64,000 nt of DNA, taken from NCBI GenBank assembly GCA_963667435.1, contig OY763414.1, positions 2,790,001 to 2,854,000 on the forward strand, written 5' to 3'. How positions within the stretch are numbered: position 1 is the stretch's first letter; every line of letters starts with the position of its first letter. Shown piece by piece: positions 25,386 through 35,353 of the stretch. The DNA comes from Marispirochaeta sp963667435. GTDB lineage: Bacteria > Spirochaetota > Spirochaetia > JC444 > Marispirochaetaceae. Made by a program: the position numbers and the translations under genes. The notes below the pieces were generated by a model that worked only from the letters and a program-made list of their open reading frames with translations, ran no database searches and was not told the DNA's origin.

Positions 25386-26049
25386 TTATTTCTTAAGATT
25401 GAATAAAATCCAGTTGTTTGGATCAAATTCAAGTATTTCATCTCTATTTATGCTTAGTGTTGCTGTGTTTTCTGCAAACATAATCTTTTGTACGCCGTCT
25501 TTTGTTTTAATTTCCAATGGCATATTAAAAGGCATATCATTTGGGGTAATCCATTTTAGCAATATACCGTTTTCATTTTCTATAATCCCTAAAGAGGGAA
25601 CTTCAGCATTTCTTAGATAGATATCATTGAACCAGTCATAGTTTTTATCACAAACCTCTTCTATAATTCTAAAGAAATCATTTGTAGTGACAAATCGACA
25701 TTGCTTGCCATTTGTTTCGTATTCCAATTGTTTGTCAGGGTATGCCATTAATCGAAGGACTCGGATTATGTTTTCTTTCCCGATCAAATAACGTAATGAG
25801 TGAATCAAGTACATCCCCTTTGCGTAGTAATCCCCATCAATATGGTCGCGGGAATTGAGAATTGTATCAGATACTAAAGGTCCTTCATTTTTAATAGCCC
25901 TTCTTCTCAAATTCATTTTATTCCTGTAGCCTTCTTGTCCGGCCAGATCTTCCTCATACAAAGCTTCCATATAACCTGTTAGTTGTCAACACCGGAATGA
26001 AATTGCAGTTTTTCACCGGAGCTAAATTGCAGACTTCCGGCAAAATTTT

Positions 26050-26811
26050 TTAGAAGCCAACGGCTCCAATTTTCATTCTATCCTTCATGCGATACGAATC
26101 TCCCTTTAAGCTTACTACATGTGAATGATGCAGAAGTCGGTCCAGCGTAGCAGTTGCAACCGCATCATCAGTCATAATTTCTCCCCACTTTCCAAAGGTT
26201 TTGTTTGAAGTAAGGATGATGGAGCCACGCTCATACCGGGTATTGATGAGCTGGAAGAATAATGCAGCCTGCTCTGAATTCAGGTTCTCGTAACCAACTT
26301 CGTCGATCAGCAGAACATGGGGTTTCCCAAACCAGGTCAGCTTGTTCTTGAGTCGCCCCTGGTCCCGGGAACGCTGTAATCGTTCCAAGAGATCCAGGCA
26401 GCTGATGAAGTATGCAGTGTAGCCATTTAAACAGGCCTTCTGCCCCAAGGCCGTCATAAGGTGCGTCTTTCCCAGTCCGCTTGGTCCAAGGAGAATGATG
26501 TTTTCCTTGCGTTCAATAAAAGCAAGCGTGGACAGCTCATTAAACTGTTTCTGGGTAAGCCCGCCCTTGGGCCAGGTTAGATCGAACTCGTCCAGTGTTT
26601 TACTGTGCGGAATTCCTGAGACCTTAAGCCGTGTCCTTGCCATCCGCTCCTTGCGCGGGATGAGCTCCAGGTCAATAAGTTCACCAATGGCTTCGATGGG
26701 CGGTGCTTCCTGATTTACCTGGCTCGAGAGAAAGCTTTCCAGCCCTGCCGCCATGAAGCTTAAGCCAAGCTCTTCCATGCGGGATGTAATCATTTCGTGC
26801 CATTCATTCAT
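26050..26811 (-). CDS. istB: IS21-family helper ATPase IstB
   Basis: A 253-residue AAA+ ATPase that assists IstA in target choice. Walker A is LLGPSGLGKTH, Walker B VLLIDEVGYE, and sensor IILTSNKTFGKWGE is typical of IstB/DnaC-like proteins. It overlaps istA by four bases (ATGA), the usual IS21 arrangement. Confidence 0.95.
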   Translation of the reverse strand: MNEWHEMITSRMEELGLSFMAAGLESFLSSQVNQEAPPIEAIGELIDLELIPRKERMARTRLKVSGIPHSKTLDEFDLTWPKGGLTQKQFNELSTLAFIERKENIILLGPSGLGKTHLMTALGQKACLNGYTAYFISCLDLLERLQRSRDQGRLKNKLTWFGKPHVLLIDEVGYENLNSEQAALFFQLINTRYERGSIILTSNKTFGKWGEIMTDDAVATATLDRLLHHSHVVSLKGDSYRMKDRMKIGAVGF

Positions 26812-28100
26812 GAGGCTTCCCCGACACTGAACAGTTTTTCATACTGATAGGGAGAACGCACATCTACGTCTGTTTTTGGAATAACCCGCCTTCTGGACTT
26901 GGGAATGCTATACTGTTTTTGCCATAATTCCCTAAGCGCCTGGGTATGCTCAGGCAGGTAGTACCGCATGTTCCGTTCATCGTGATTTATGGCAAACGTA
27001 CGGATGGATACTTCTCCTACAGTTATTTCGGCCTGATGACTCAGAGGATCAATACGGACAGTAAGCTGCTCACCGATATACTTCGGCGGAACGCTGTACC
27101 AGTTGTTCTTAACCCGTACCAGGGACTCCCCAGAGACACGTACAGTGGTACTGTGACGGCAATCGAAGGTCTGCTCTGGTAATGGTGTAAGGAATGGCTT
27201 CTCGTGGGAAAATCGCTCATTCCGGGTTTCATCAAGACCATTAATCTTCTTCTGACAGATCCTATCAGTCCAGTGCAACACAGCTTCGCTTAGCTCATCC
27301 AGCACAACGGGAAATGCTTTATGTTCAATCCAGAAGTTGTGCTCGTAGAAGTGAATAAACCGCTCTACCTTGCCTTTGGTCTGTGGTCGCCGCACCTGGC
27401 AGCGACGTGGAGTAAATCCATAATGCCGAGCCAGAGAGAGAAGATGTTTGTTCGGTACCCATTTCTCTAAAGAAGTTGAGTAGATAAAAGCGGTCTTCAT
27501 ATTGTCGTACAGGATCTCTTGCGGTACTCCGCCAAAGTACTGAAATGCAAGAACATGGCACATCAGGACCGTTGCTTGGTCCATACTTGTGGTGTGCATG
27601 ACAAACGGCTTGCGGGAATAGCCGAACACCATCACAAATGCGTAGAGCTTCTTCCAGCTACCATCTACCAGGCGGTTTCCTAACTCCTTCCAGTCGACCT
27701 GTGCCTGGAACCCCGGTTCTGCTTCAAAGCGGATAACTGCCTTCCGATTAATCTCGGCTGCTTTCTTTGCTGCATAGTCCCTAAGGATGGTAATACCGCC
27801 TTGGTATTTTTGTTTTCGTAAATTACGGAGAAGGACTTCCCGATTGAATGACGGATCATCCTCGAGTATAGTATCGATGTAGGGTTTGAAGGGATCAAGC
27901 TTGCTCGGATAATCCCGTTTTTTTCGGGGGCGAGAGGGCTCTGCCAGGTAGTAGTGAATCATGCGTTCACTCTTCCGGAGGGCTTCTGCGATATCTTTTA
28001 TCTTCTTGCCCTGTTGTTTCAACATCTGTGCTTCATGCATCAGTAACTCCAGCATTGTAGGGCGTACTCCTTGTTTTTTTGATTGTTTGCTTACAACCAT
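26808..28100 (-). CDS. istA: IS21-family transposase IstA
   Basis: A 430-residue transposase with an N-terminal HTH (KIKDIAEALRKSERMIHYYL) and an integrase-type DDE core: Asp in QAQVDWKELG, Asp in EILYDNMKTA, and Glu in GKVERFIHFYEHNFW. A C-terminal Mu-like domain follows. The frame is complete. Confidence 0.95.
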   Translation of the reverse strand: MVVSKQSKKQGVRPTMLELLMHEAQMLKQQGKKIKDIAEALRKSERMIHYYLAEPSRPRKKRDYPSKLDPFKPYIDTILEDDPSFNREVLLRNLRKQKYQGGITILRDYAAKKAAEINRKAVIRFEAEPGFQAQVDWKELGNRLVDGSWKKLYAFVMVFGYSRKPFVMHTTSMDQATVLMCHVLAFQYFGGVPQEILYDNMKTAFIYSTSLEKWVPNKHLLSLARHYGFTPRRCQVRRPQTKGKVERFIHFYEHNFWIEHKAFPVVLDELSEAVLHWTDRICQKKINGLDETRNERFSHEKPFLTPLPEQTFDCRHSTTVRVSGESLVRVKNNWYSVPPKYIGEQLTVRIDPLSHQAEITVGEVSIRTFAINHDERNMRYYLPEHTQALRELWQKQYSIPKSRRRVIPKTDVDVRSPYQYEKLFSVGEAS

Positions 28101-29588
28101 TACAAGGCGGTACTGCCCTTTTTTTCAAGCCGGAGTCTGCAATTTCATTCCGGTGATTTCCTGCAATTTAGCACCGGTGGCGACAGTTAGTCCCTCTTGT
28201 ATCCAGAAATCACTCCAGTCATATGCGGTTACCATATTCCCAAACCACTCATGACATAATTCATGAAATAGTACTGAATTGTAACCTTGATATTTTGTTG
28301 TATAATCTGGACCGAAGGCAATGATCGTTTGATGCTCCATCCCGACAAAGGGCACTTCAATAATTCCAAGTTTTTCATTTCTGAAAGGATAAGGTCCAAT
28401 TGTTGTTTCGATAAAGTTCAGGTAGTTTTTAATATTAGGGTAATACTCTTTTGCTCTGTTTTGATTTTCTGGCAAAACCCAATAGGAAATGTCTATTATG
28501 TCTCCGTATAAGCTTTTATAACTATCATCTAACCGAACATATGGAGCAATGTTTAAAGCAATCGCATAGTTATTGATTGGATTGTAAACCTCCCATAAGT
28601 AAGTTGTTGTGTTGTTGCTGTGGTTGATTGTATCTCTTAATATTCCATTGGAGATGGCCTTAAGTCCCACGGGAACGGTAATGGACAGTTTTACAGAATC
28701 AGGTTCATCCCATTGATAATCCTTACAGGGAAACCAAAGGTCTGCTCCGTCTAATTGACATGAAGTAGCAATCCAATGCTGGCCACTTTCTGTCTTGTGC
28801 CAAGAAAAACCACCCTGATAGGGCGCATGAGTTGCACTCCTTGGGTTCCCCTCATATTCAATACATACTTTCAGCAATTCTCCATTATTAAAATACCTGG
28901 GAAGTCTACACCAGTATTTTCCGTTATGATATCTCACACTTAAGGGTACTTTAGTCGTTTCCTCCTCCATAATTACATTTCTTACTTGGAGAGAAGTCTC
29001 CAGGTCAAAAACAAAGTCACAAAGCTCTTCAGTTACCATTACAGAGATTGTATTTGTTGCTTTTATATATTTTTCATCCGGGAAGACTTCCATCTTTATG
29101 TCATATTGAATCACATCATATGCGGATTGCTCCTTGATAGCAGCTCCACCGGATATTGTTCCAGGAACAGTATTGTCTCTGATATTTGTTGGAAGTTTCC
29201 GTGTGTTGGTGATGTTTGAATTGTTTATAATGATTTTGCACTGCCCGGGCAAAGTTCTGTAAACCCCTAAAGCATTATCGTTCAAATCACTGAAAACCCA
29301 ATATTCGTTAGGCTTAATGTCCAGTTCTTTGGATTCCCCGGCGTTAATGAATCCAAAACCTACTTTACATAACAGGTTCACATTGGAAATCCAATAACCC
29401 TGAATGGGCTGATCCGTTTGATTTACTACTAACAAAGCACATTTTTCCTTTTGTCCTATTTCTGACTTGCCACAAATCATTGCTTCCCAATCCAAAGGTT
29501 CCAATAGTTGCATCGATGAATTATTACTCTGACTTTCAACAGTAGTAAGTGACATTATTATGAAAGTAAATGCTATGAAATATTTCAT

Positions 29589-29975
29589 AGTTTCTCCCTG
29601 AAGAACGAATAGCGATGTGTGTATCGTTTGCATATAACCTATATTGTTCTCGAATCATAAATACTACTATGTATGGTTTTACTTTTGGTTTATGTGCTTT
29701 ATCCGGATCTTCTATCGTGTGTAAAGATCAGCACCAGAAATAATTATCTATGATCCCAATTTACAGGTTCGGAACATACTGCAATTCGTTCATATTATAC
29801 CTCTGAAGATTTGATTCGTCCAAGTATCATGATCTGCAGTTCATAAATTGTATCCTGATGATCTATCGGCTGACTTAGCAATATAAGTGTTATGTCTGGA
29901 ATATAGTTTAAGCTTGTGCTTATTAGTACGTTTTCAACAGTCATGACAGTCGGGTAATAGGCGTTGAGTGCCGGG
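29589..29975. other. intergenic region, no gene
   Basis: A 387-base AT-rich stretch between the aminopeptidase start and the acyltransferase-like gene end. Near 29630-29645 it has GCATATAACC, similar in inverted form to the GGTTATGTGC part of the repeats near 35 kb. Nothing else was recognised. Confidence 0.4.
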
Positions 29976-30785
29976 TTACACGTCAGTCAGTCCATATCCG
30001 CTTTCAATATTTTTAACCAGCCTGGCGGTAAACTGACTGGCGGACATTCCGTCGACTGAATCGTGGTTGAATATCACGGTTAGGCATAAGATGGTACGAA
30101 TTCGTATTTCGTTTTCCACTACCCATGGTTTCCTGGAAATACCACCGATGCCAAAGCAGAGGTTATGAATGCTTTTAGGGATAATCCAGCCGTTCATATT
30201 TTTGCTGCCGATGTTGGTTACAATTACAGAACCCATGCTTTCCTTAATGGATTTAGGATGTCTCAATATATAATTCCATATCAGCATTCGTAAAAACTGC
30301 GGCAGGTTGAAGAACAGTTTTTGAGCAGCACTGCCGGATTTTTCCGATAGCACATAGTCTGATTCGTCAGATACTTTCTGTTTGGCAGATGCCTGAATTT
30401 CTTCCGCTATTTCTTCTATGCTTTTGGTATTGGCTTTTCTGCAGACCATCATTAATGGTACTCGCTGGCCATTAATCTGTCTTTCAAGGGGGGAGGAGAT
30501 ATCTACATCCTTAAAAACATATTGCCTGTTTCCGGTGGTGTTCATTGCCTGGACCTGCTTATTTTCGGCCACTGTGTCTGCTATTACTTTTAAGAGCCAG
30601 GGCATGACACCTGTGTTGTTTCCGGCTTTTAATTGATTCTTAATTTCTGTTTTGGCTTTGGTGATATCTACTTCCAACAGTCCAACTATGTGGTGCTTTT
30701 TTCTTGAAAGCCTTCCAATATCAAATGTTGCGACGCGGGAGTTCGGGAAAGAGACTCTTTCATAGTCTGAATCTGATTTTTTCAT
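29976..30785 (-). CDS. stand-alone 2-oxoacid dehydrogenase acyltransferase (E2) catalytic-domain protein
   Basis: A 269-residue protein matching the catalytic domain of dihydrolipoamide acyltransferases and chloramphenicol acetyltransferase. The catalytic motif is FNHDSVDGMSASQF (HxxxDG) near the C-terminus. There is no lipoyl domain or E1/E3-binding domain, and no E1 or E3 gene nearby, so it is not part of a normal dehydrogenase complex. It more likely acetylates or acylates a free small molecule from a CoA thioester. KKHHIVGLLEVDITKA near the N-terminus matches the start of the E2 fold. The ribosome site is weak. Confidence 0.7.
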   Translation of the reverse strand: MKKSDSDYERVSFPNSRVATFDIGRLSRKKHHIVGLLEVDITKAKTEIKNQLKAGNNTGVMPWLLKVIADTVAENKQVQAMNTTGNRQYVFKDVDISSPLERQINGQRVPLMMVCRKANTKSIEEIAEEIQASAKQKVSDESDYVLSEKSGSAAQKLFFNLPQFLRMLIWNYILRHPKSIKESMGSVIVTNIGSKNMNGWIIPKSIHNLCFGIGGISRKPWVVENEIRIRTILCLTVIFNHDSVDGMSASQFTARLVKNIESGYGLTDV

Positions 30786-30829
30786 TGTCAGCTACCAGCT
30801 GTTTTTGTTTGAAATACCTGACCGATATT

Positions 30830-31615
30830 CTACTTTTCCAGTTCATATCTGATTTTAACAACTTTTTCATTCTCAAAATAGAAGTACAGATGATACCCGA
30901 ACCCTATGTAAAAAGCTGCATAGTGAACAGCATTATCTTCTTCCCTGTATCCGGGGCCAAATATAAATTCAACATCAGCCCTCGGCATCCCGACATGAAC
31001 ACCATAATCCAGGAGAATATCACTGTTTTCGATTTCGATGACAAGGTATTGAATCAATGACGGGTCAATGCTCTCGACTTCTGTGCGAAGATTTTCATTG
31101 AATTCATACAATCGTGTCCATGGATTATCAAGAACTTGAACACCCAATACTGTCGGTTCTGCAGGTTCTCTACTTTCTATATTGTCATGATAGTAGGGAT
31201 TCATATTCTTCTTTACCTGAAAATACACGTTCTGATTCTGGTTGATTATTCTTTCAATGATAAGTGTATTTTCTCCCTCGGAATAATAGTTATATTCTTT
31301 ATCACCGCTCACCACAAACGGAAGGCTTGATATCTGGTAGTAATTTATCCATTCGGATTTATCTCTTGAAATGCGTACCCATTTGTCAAATAGATTATTT
31401 TCCCATCTACCGCTTCCGGCAATCTCCCAAACGGTATAATTATCCGGATAACCCGTATGCCGAACAGTTTCAGATGCAATTGAAGCATCCCCTTTTATTG
31501 CGGCGTTTTCAGTTGTGACAATGACCGATTCTCCTATGTCTATACAAAATACATGTAATGCGGGTATCAGGAAGGCAAGAATGAATACGTGTTGTTTCTT
31601 TATTTTTAAATTCAT
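30830..31615 (-). CDS. exported protein with possible SH3-like domain, function unknown
   Basis: A 261-residue protein with a signal peptide (MNLKIKKQHVFILAFLIPAL, cleavage near HVFC-ID). A Cys lies at residue 24, so a lipoprotein is possible, but the lipobox is poor. The N-terminal half (ESVIVTTENAAIKGDAS ... KWVRISRDKSEWI) looks like a bacterial SH3 domain. The C-terminal part (DYGVHVGMPRADVEFIFGPGY) resembles the SmpA/OmlA-like pattern of small periplasmic proteins. A strong AGGAG precedes the ATG. No operon partner is seen. Confidence 0.55.
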   Translation of the reverse strand: MNLKIKKQHVFILAFLIPALHVFCIDIGESVIVTTENAAIKGDASIASETVRHTGYPDNYTVWEIAGSGRWENNLFDKWVRISRDKSEWINYYQISSLPFVVSGDKEYNYYSEGENTLIIERIINQNQNVYFQVKKNMNPYYHDNIESREPAEPTVLGVQVLDNPWTRLYEFNENLRTEVESIDPSLIQYLVIEIENSDILLDYGVHVGMPRADVEFIFGPGYREEDNAVHYAAFYIGFGYHLYFYFENEKVVKIRYELEK

Positions 31616-31755
31616 AGAATTCTCCTGGTAAATGAAGACCAGATAGTACTACTTTACTGATAAATTGTATAGTTTGGTGTAGAATTAATCGTTTTTTAGA
31701 ATGTGCAACTGAAGTCGTTTTCCCAGGTGATGTGGAAGCATATGACAGGGTGTGC

Positions 31756-32304
31756 TTAAATTGAGCGGATAATTTTATCCAACAACTTAAAGTAGTAGGT
31801 CTCAGCAGTCAGTTCTGTATTGCTCTTCCTGAATTTCTCATAATTGAATGGTGTCCACTGGCGAAAATTGTTGATCTCTACAGTATTTTCACTCAGATCA
31901 ATCAGGATATTGCGATTCTTCATTCCCGCGCCTTTTGGAATCAATGGAACAGTTCTGTTCTCCAGAAAGATGTGTTCGGGAATTTTTGCTTTGGATATCA
32001 TTAGATTGAAATTAATGGGAATTTTAATTCTGAGGGCTTTTGGCAGGCGAAACTGAAGTTCGCTTCTTTCTTTGTTTCTTTCAGTGATGCCATGGATAAT
32101 CCCGGGTTCAAGATTACTGGTAATGTCAATTACAGTTAAGAAACCGATATAAGGGAACAGGACTCCCAGCTGCCCTTTTTTGAAGCGGACACGCAGTCGC
32201 TCTTCCGGGGTTTTTGAAACATCGATTGCTTCATCTTCGACTGTTAAACGTTGATTGCAATAAGTGGTAGTGGACTCTAAAAGTTTTGAATATTCAAGGT
32301 GCAA
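31756..32304 (-). CDS. hypothetical protein
   Basis: A 182-residue soluble protein with no signal peptide or membrane helix. The frame opens with TTG at 32304 preceded by AGGAA; the true start could be elsewhere, as the upstream region is short. It contains alternating basic and hydrophobic strands (for example RLRVRFKKGQLGVLFPYIGFLTVID and LPKALRIKIPINFNLMI, read as separate strands), suggesting a beta-rich fold. A PilZ-like or receptor domain was considered, but no RxxxR or DxSxxG motif was found. Family unknown. Confidence 0.4.
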   Translation of the reverse strand: MHLEYSKLLESTTTYCNQRLTVEDEAIDVSKTPEERLRVRFKKGQLGVLFPYIGFLTVIDITSNLEPGIIHGITERNKERSELQFRLPKALRIKIPINFNLMISKAKIPEHIFLENRTVPLIPKGAGMKNRNILIDLSENTVEINNFRQWTPFNYEKFRKSNTELTAETYYFKLLDKIIRSI

Positions 32305-32379
32305 TTTGGTTTCCTGCTTCGGTTTGCATTAATTACCTTCCCGGGCCAGTAATCGAAAGATGTTTGCGCTATGAGGGCC

Positions 32380-32925
32380 TTAATAAATGGCGGAATTCTT
32401 TCTCCAATTGGGCATTTTTTCTGAAACGCAGTGACAATGCCGGGAAAGAGCCTGCTTTAGTTTATTTCTTTCTTCATTGTCCCCGCATGTTGTCATGTCT
32501 GTAACGATGTCGAGTGTATTACGTCCGTCTTTAAAGAATACCCGCAAATAATGTTCATCGGACATTAAAGTGTACGGCGGCCTGGCTGTATTTATTTGTC
32601 GTATGCCGATTACAGTTTTCTCAATTCTGTTCCAGCTGTATAACTGCTTTTTGTAAATAAATCCGTTGTCGGTTATTTCCACAAAAGGCTTTGACGCTCT
32701 TAAAACACGATAAAGAAAGAATGCTTCACCCGAAGCAAAAATAAGTGACAATCCCACATCTAATACGATAATTTCATCCAGCATGTTATCAAGGATAGTA
32801 TAGGTCCAGAGGGGGCCTAAAAACAGCAGGGCAATTATTCCCAGTAATTTGCTGACAAACTTATAGTAGCCGGCTAAATAGAAAATTGAGTATTCAGTTT
32901 TTTTCTTTTGTATGTTGTTTTTCAT
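32380..32925 (-). CDS. hypothetical membrane protein, PH-like domain
   Basis: A 181-residue protein with two closely spaced membrane helices (about residues 22-45 and 55-75) followed by a beta-rich cytoplasmic part: FVEITDNGFIYKKQLYSW and IEKTVIGIRQI resemble small bacterial PH (YcxB/STM3941-like) domains. The function is unknown. It is a single gene with its own spacing on both sides, like most of this region. Confidence 0.45.
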   Translation of the reverse strand: MKNNIQKKKTEYSIFYLAGYYKFVSKLLGIIALLFLGPLWTYTILDNMLDEIIVLDVGLSLIFASGEAFFLYRVLRASKPFVEITDNGFIYKKQLYSWNRIEKTVIGIRQINTARPPYTLMSDEHYLRVFFKDGRNTLDIVTDMTTCGDNEERNKLKQALSRHCHCVSEKMPNWRKNSAIY

Positions 32926-33028
32926 GCTGCCTCAGATCCAGAGTAAAATTGACTAAAATTTTCTGATAATTGATCTTTTGACTAGGTAACTTTCAGTCAA
33001 CTGTCAGGTTACTACCATCACTGTGTAT

Positions 33029-33325
33029 TTAATAATCTGACAGAAACTGAATTGTCCGTTCTTTTGAAAGGAGTGGGGGAATACCTTCTACAAATGGTTT
33101 GAAGTGAGGCATGGTTTTATGCACTTCAAAAGCTTCCTTGCTTTTGTATGTTTCATATAATACAACCGTATCTTGCTTGTTTTGAGGAACCAGAACATCA
33201 AAACCAAGACATCCTTCTTCATTGGCCACGGATTTTGCTGAATCTTCCAGTGCCAGGGCCAGAAATTTATCCATTGATCCCGGTTTGAGATAGAACTCTG
33301 CTATTACTATGAATTTTCTTTCCAT
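33029..33325 (-). CDS. antibiotic biosynthesis monooxygenase (ABM/YgiN-like) domain protein
   Basis: A 98-residue protein of the ABM ferredoxin-like fold: FIVIAEFYLKPGSMDKFLA, NEEGCLGFDVLVPQ and VLYETYKSKEAFEVHKTMPHF are the standard strand-helix pattern with conserved His. Relatives include quinol monooxygenase YgiN and LsrG. CAGGAG precedes the ATG by about nine bases. The substrate cannot be assigned. Confidence 0.8.
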   Translation of the reverse strand: MERKFIVIAEFYLKPGSMDKFLALALEDSAKSVANEEGCLGFDVLVPQNKQDTVVLYETYKSKEAFEVHKTMPHFKPFVEGIPPLLSKERTIQFLSDY

Positions 33326-33443
33326 GATTTCATTCTCCTGGGGCTATTATTTAGTAAATTTCAGTTAATTACAATCTATGGAGAAATGCACAGTGTTTAG
33401 AATTCCGGAAATGGTTCTATATCAGTGCCATCATTGCAGCTGT

Positions 33444-34397
33444 TCAATATGAGTTTACAGCGTCTTCTATAAACTCATAGATATTCTTGTACTTAGTTTC
33501 ATTAACTTCATATTCATTAAGACGATTGTAGAAATATTCAACCAATGATAATCCATTTTCAGTAAATGTCTTAAGATCTATTGATCCTTCTCCTCTCTTA
33601 AATCGTATTCTATGATCTATTGCGCGGACAATGTTTTCAGAGACAAAAATATATGGTTCATTGTACGAATCGCGCACAAACTCACTTTCTCTATTGCGCT
33701 CGTATTCCTTTGCTATAGGCAGGGTGTTCAAATTATCTATAGAGTCAACTTTTTCATTTATAAAGTAGTGCAGATATTCATGCATATTCAGTCCTATACT
33801 TTGGGCTCCAATGCTTTCCAGAATATACAGTTTGTTTTCTGTTATTATACATTTGCCGGAGTAATGTGATTCAAATGGAAGTGGAACAATAATTATATCC
33901 GGGATCTTTGCTGTTTTGTTTATTCTCAAATATTCATGCAGGAAGTCCCTGTCATTGAGGATTCTCTCTCTGCTATATCGGCTAACGTAATGGGATATTA
34001 TATCTTTATATTTTTTGTCATAAATTTGCTGGATAGAATAGTTTATGTAAAAATCTTTTAAAATAGTATCGAATCCACTCATCATTTCAAGAATCTTAGT
34101 GTATTTTAGATTTTTCTCTGGTGGGTTGTATGTAAACAGGGGCGGGCTTGTGCAAAGAGCTGTGTAATAGATGTACCACCACGGGTGAAGGTTGAGTTTG
34201 TGCCAGTAGTCTTTTAATTTTTGTATGTATTCTGTATCGAGATTGGAGGATATTTCTGTCAGCTCTGCTATTAGCTTAATACGCTCAGGTGTCATCTGGT
34301 TACCATACTCTTGTCTGTATTCAAACGGGCCGTTGAAGAGAGCGTAAAGTATAAAGAATCGGATGTCGTTCGTAATTTCTATTTTGCTGTTATCCAT
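33444..34397 (-). CDS. putative zinc metallopeptidase, uncharacterised
   Basis: A 317-residue protein whose only clear landmark is NMHEYLHYF, an HEXXH zinc-binding motif at about residue 207, followed by acidic residues in RNRESEFVRDSYNEP that could supply the third ligand. No signal peptide is present, so it would be cytoplasmic. The N-terminal half is mostly helical and rich in aromatic residues. It resembles, weakly, DUF4932-type proteins. AT-rich codon use matches its neighbours. Confidence 0.5.
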   Translation of the reverse strand: MDNSKIEITNDIRFFILYALFNGPFEYRQEYGNQMTPERIKLIAELTEISSNLDTEYIQKLKDYWHKLNLHPWWYIYYTALCTSPPLFTYNPPEKNLKYTKILEMMSGFDTILKDFYINYSIQQIYDKKYKDIISHYVSRYSRERILNDRDFLHEYLRINKTAKIPDIIIVPLPFESHYSGKCIITENKLYILESIGAQSIGLNMHEYLHYFINEKVDSIDNLNTLPIAKEYERNRESEFVRDSYNEPYIFVSENIVRAIDHRIRFKRGEGSIDLKTFTENGLSLVEYFYNRLNEYEVNETKYKNIYEFIEDAVNSY

Positions 34398-34465
34398 TTT
34401 TCATAAACCTTTTAATATTCGTAATATAGCATCCAATAGGGCAAGAAACATGGTATTAAGTTTTA

Positions 34466-34486
34466 CTGTTCCAACTGCTGGATATG
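34466..34486 (+). repeat. dispersed intergenic repeat, copy 1
   Basis: Contains CCAACTGCTGGATATG. Similar to copies at 35261-35281 and 35868-35888, all in the same orientation and all between single genes. The spacing resembles boundaries of exchangeable one-gene cassettes. Confidence 0.5.
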
Positions 34487-34601
34487 TTGCTTTCTGTTGT
34501 GGAAAGGCCTGTCTCCTTTTAAATTATTATACTTGCAGTGTTTTCTATTTTAGTATAATAAAAAATTATAATCATTGTTTCTTAATGTTAGGATTTTCTT
34601 T

Positions 34602-35152
34602 ATGCAAAAAACAGCTATTTTCTGTTTCTCTATTTTTTACAGCCAATTTGTGCACAGGAAGATAACAGCCATGAATATGTAATGGATAGTGGACCGGAAT
34701 CGTATGTTATTTGTTTAAAGAATGGTTGGAAGGAGCAAACGTTCTTTGGACAGAGTAATCTTGGTGTGGATAACTTATTTATACCAATGGGATGCGATCC
34801 TTATGATTCGCCAGCATGGATTATGGCATATTTCGGAGTAGGGTATAATACTCTGGATGATTTCATTAATTATGATATTGATTCATTTGTTAATAGTAAT
34901 CCTTCTTATGTTGCAAAAGAGATTATTATTGATTCTACAAATGCACAATCAGATGAGGTTAAATGCTATCTTATAGAAAGCAATAACTATGATTCGAAAC
35001 AATACGTAGCGTATTTTTCATCTGAGTTTACAAATTTCTGTTTTGCTTTAGCTTTTCAGGTTTTTGGTTCAATTGATGAGTACTATGATGATTTTTTATA
35101 TGCATCATTAAACTCTCGGATTTTACCGGTTCAATTACCGATGGCAGAATAA
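34602..35152 (+). pseudogene. exported hypothetical protein with a frameshift in the signal peptide
   Basis: The body reads from 34682 to 35152 (156 residues). In the same frame upstream it continues as SYFLFLYFLQPICAQEDNSHEY, a signal-peptide-like stretch with cleavage after CA, but no start codon lies in that frame. The ATG at 34602 with a run of six A (34605 onward) is one base out of frame. One extra A would give MQKNSYFLFLYFLQPICA-QED. So the gene is frameshifted in a homopolymer, by mutation, phase variation or sequencing error. The mature protein is acidic and unrecognised. It is the only forward-strand single gene of this stretch. Confidence 0.55.
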
Positions 35153-35183
35153 TGTTAAACCTTCCGGAGGAACTTTTCTATTT

Positions 35184-35281
35184 TAAAATGTGCGAAAGAT
35201 TCTGGACGTTATCACAGATTGATGCTTTTCTTGCACAAATTGTGATAGTAGGCTTGACTGCTCCAATTGCTGGTTATGTGC
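35184..35281 (+). repeat. composite intergenic repeat, copy 2 (attC-like candidate)
   Basis: Begins with a TGTGCGAAAGATTCTGG segment shared with 25328-25352, and ends with CCAATTGCTGGTTATGTGC shared with copies 1 and 3. Internal arms TATCACA/TGTGATA and TTGCACA/TGTGCAA could fold. It lies between a forward and a reverse single gene. Length and structure recall an integron attC site, but the canonical boxes are not clear. Confidence 0.4.
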
Positions 35282-35353
35282 AAAATGTTTAGCTATCATA
35301 TATAAGTTGTTGACATATTTTTGGGAGGATATTCACCAAAGTATAATAGTCAT

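Larger units (their letters stand above)
25984..28185 (-). mobile_element. IS21-family insertion sequence, complete
   Basis: 2202 bases, bounded by imperfect inverted ends TGTCAACACCGG (25984) and TGTCGCCACCGG (reverse strand from 28185). Both ends also carry internal repeats with AAATTGCAG and CACCGG, as IS21 elements do. A 6-base target duplication GTTAGT flanks it (25978-25983 and 28186-28191). It contains istA and istB with intact frames, so it may be active. It interrupts the M1 aminopeptidase gene. Confidence 0.92.
25386..29588 (-). pseudogene. M1-family zinc aminopeptidase, interrupted by an IS21-family element
   Basis: The 5' part (29588 to about 28186) encodes a signal peptide (MKYFIAFTFIIMSLTTVES), the M1 GxMEN-like substrate loop VGMEHQ, and the zinc site HELCHEW with the third ligand Glu 18 residues later in WIQEG. 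The 3' part (about 25983-25386) starts GYMEALYEEDL and continues the helical domain. Removing the element and one copy of the 6-base duplication restores a continuous frame of about 664 residues (EGLTGYMEA), so the gene was intact before insertion. It would have been an exported peptidase. The 5' fragment keeps the zinc ligands but lacks the catalytic-domain end, so activity is doubtful. Confidence 0.88.
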
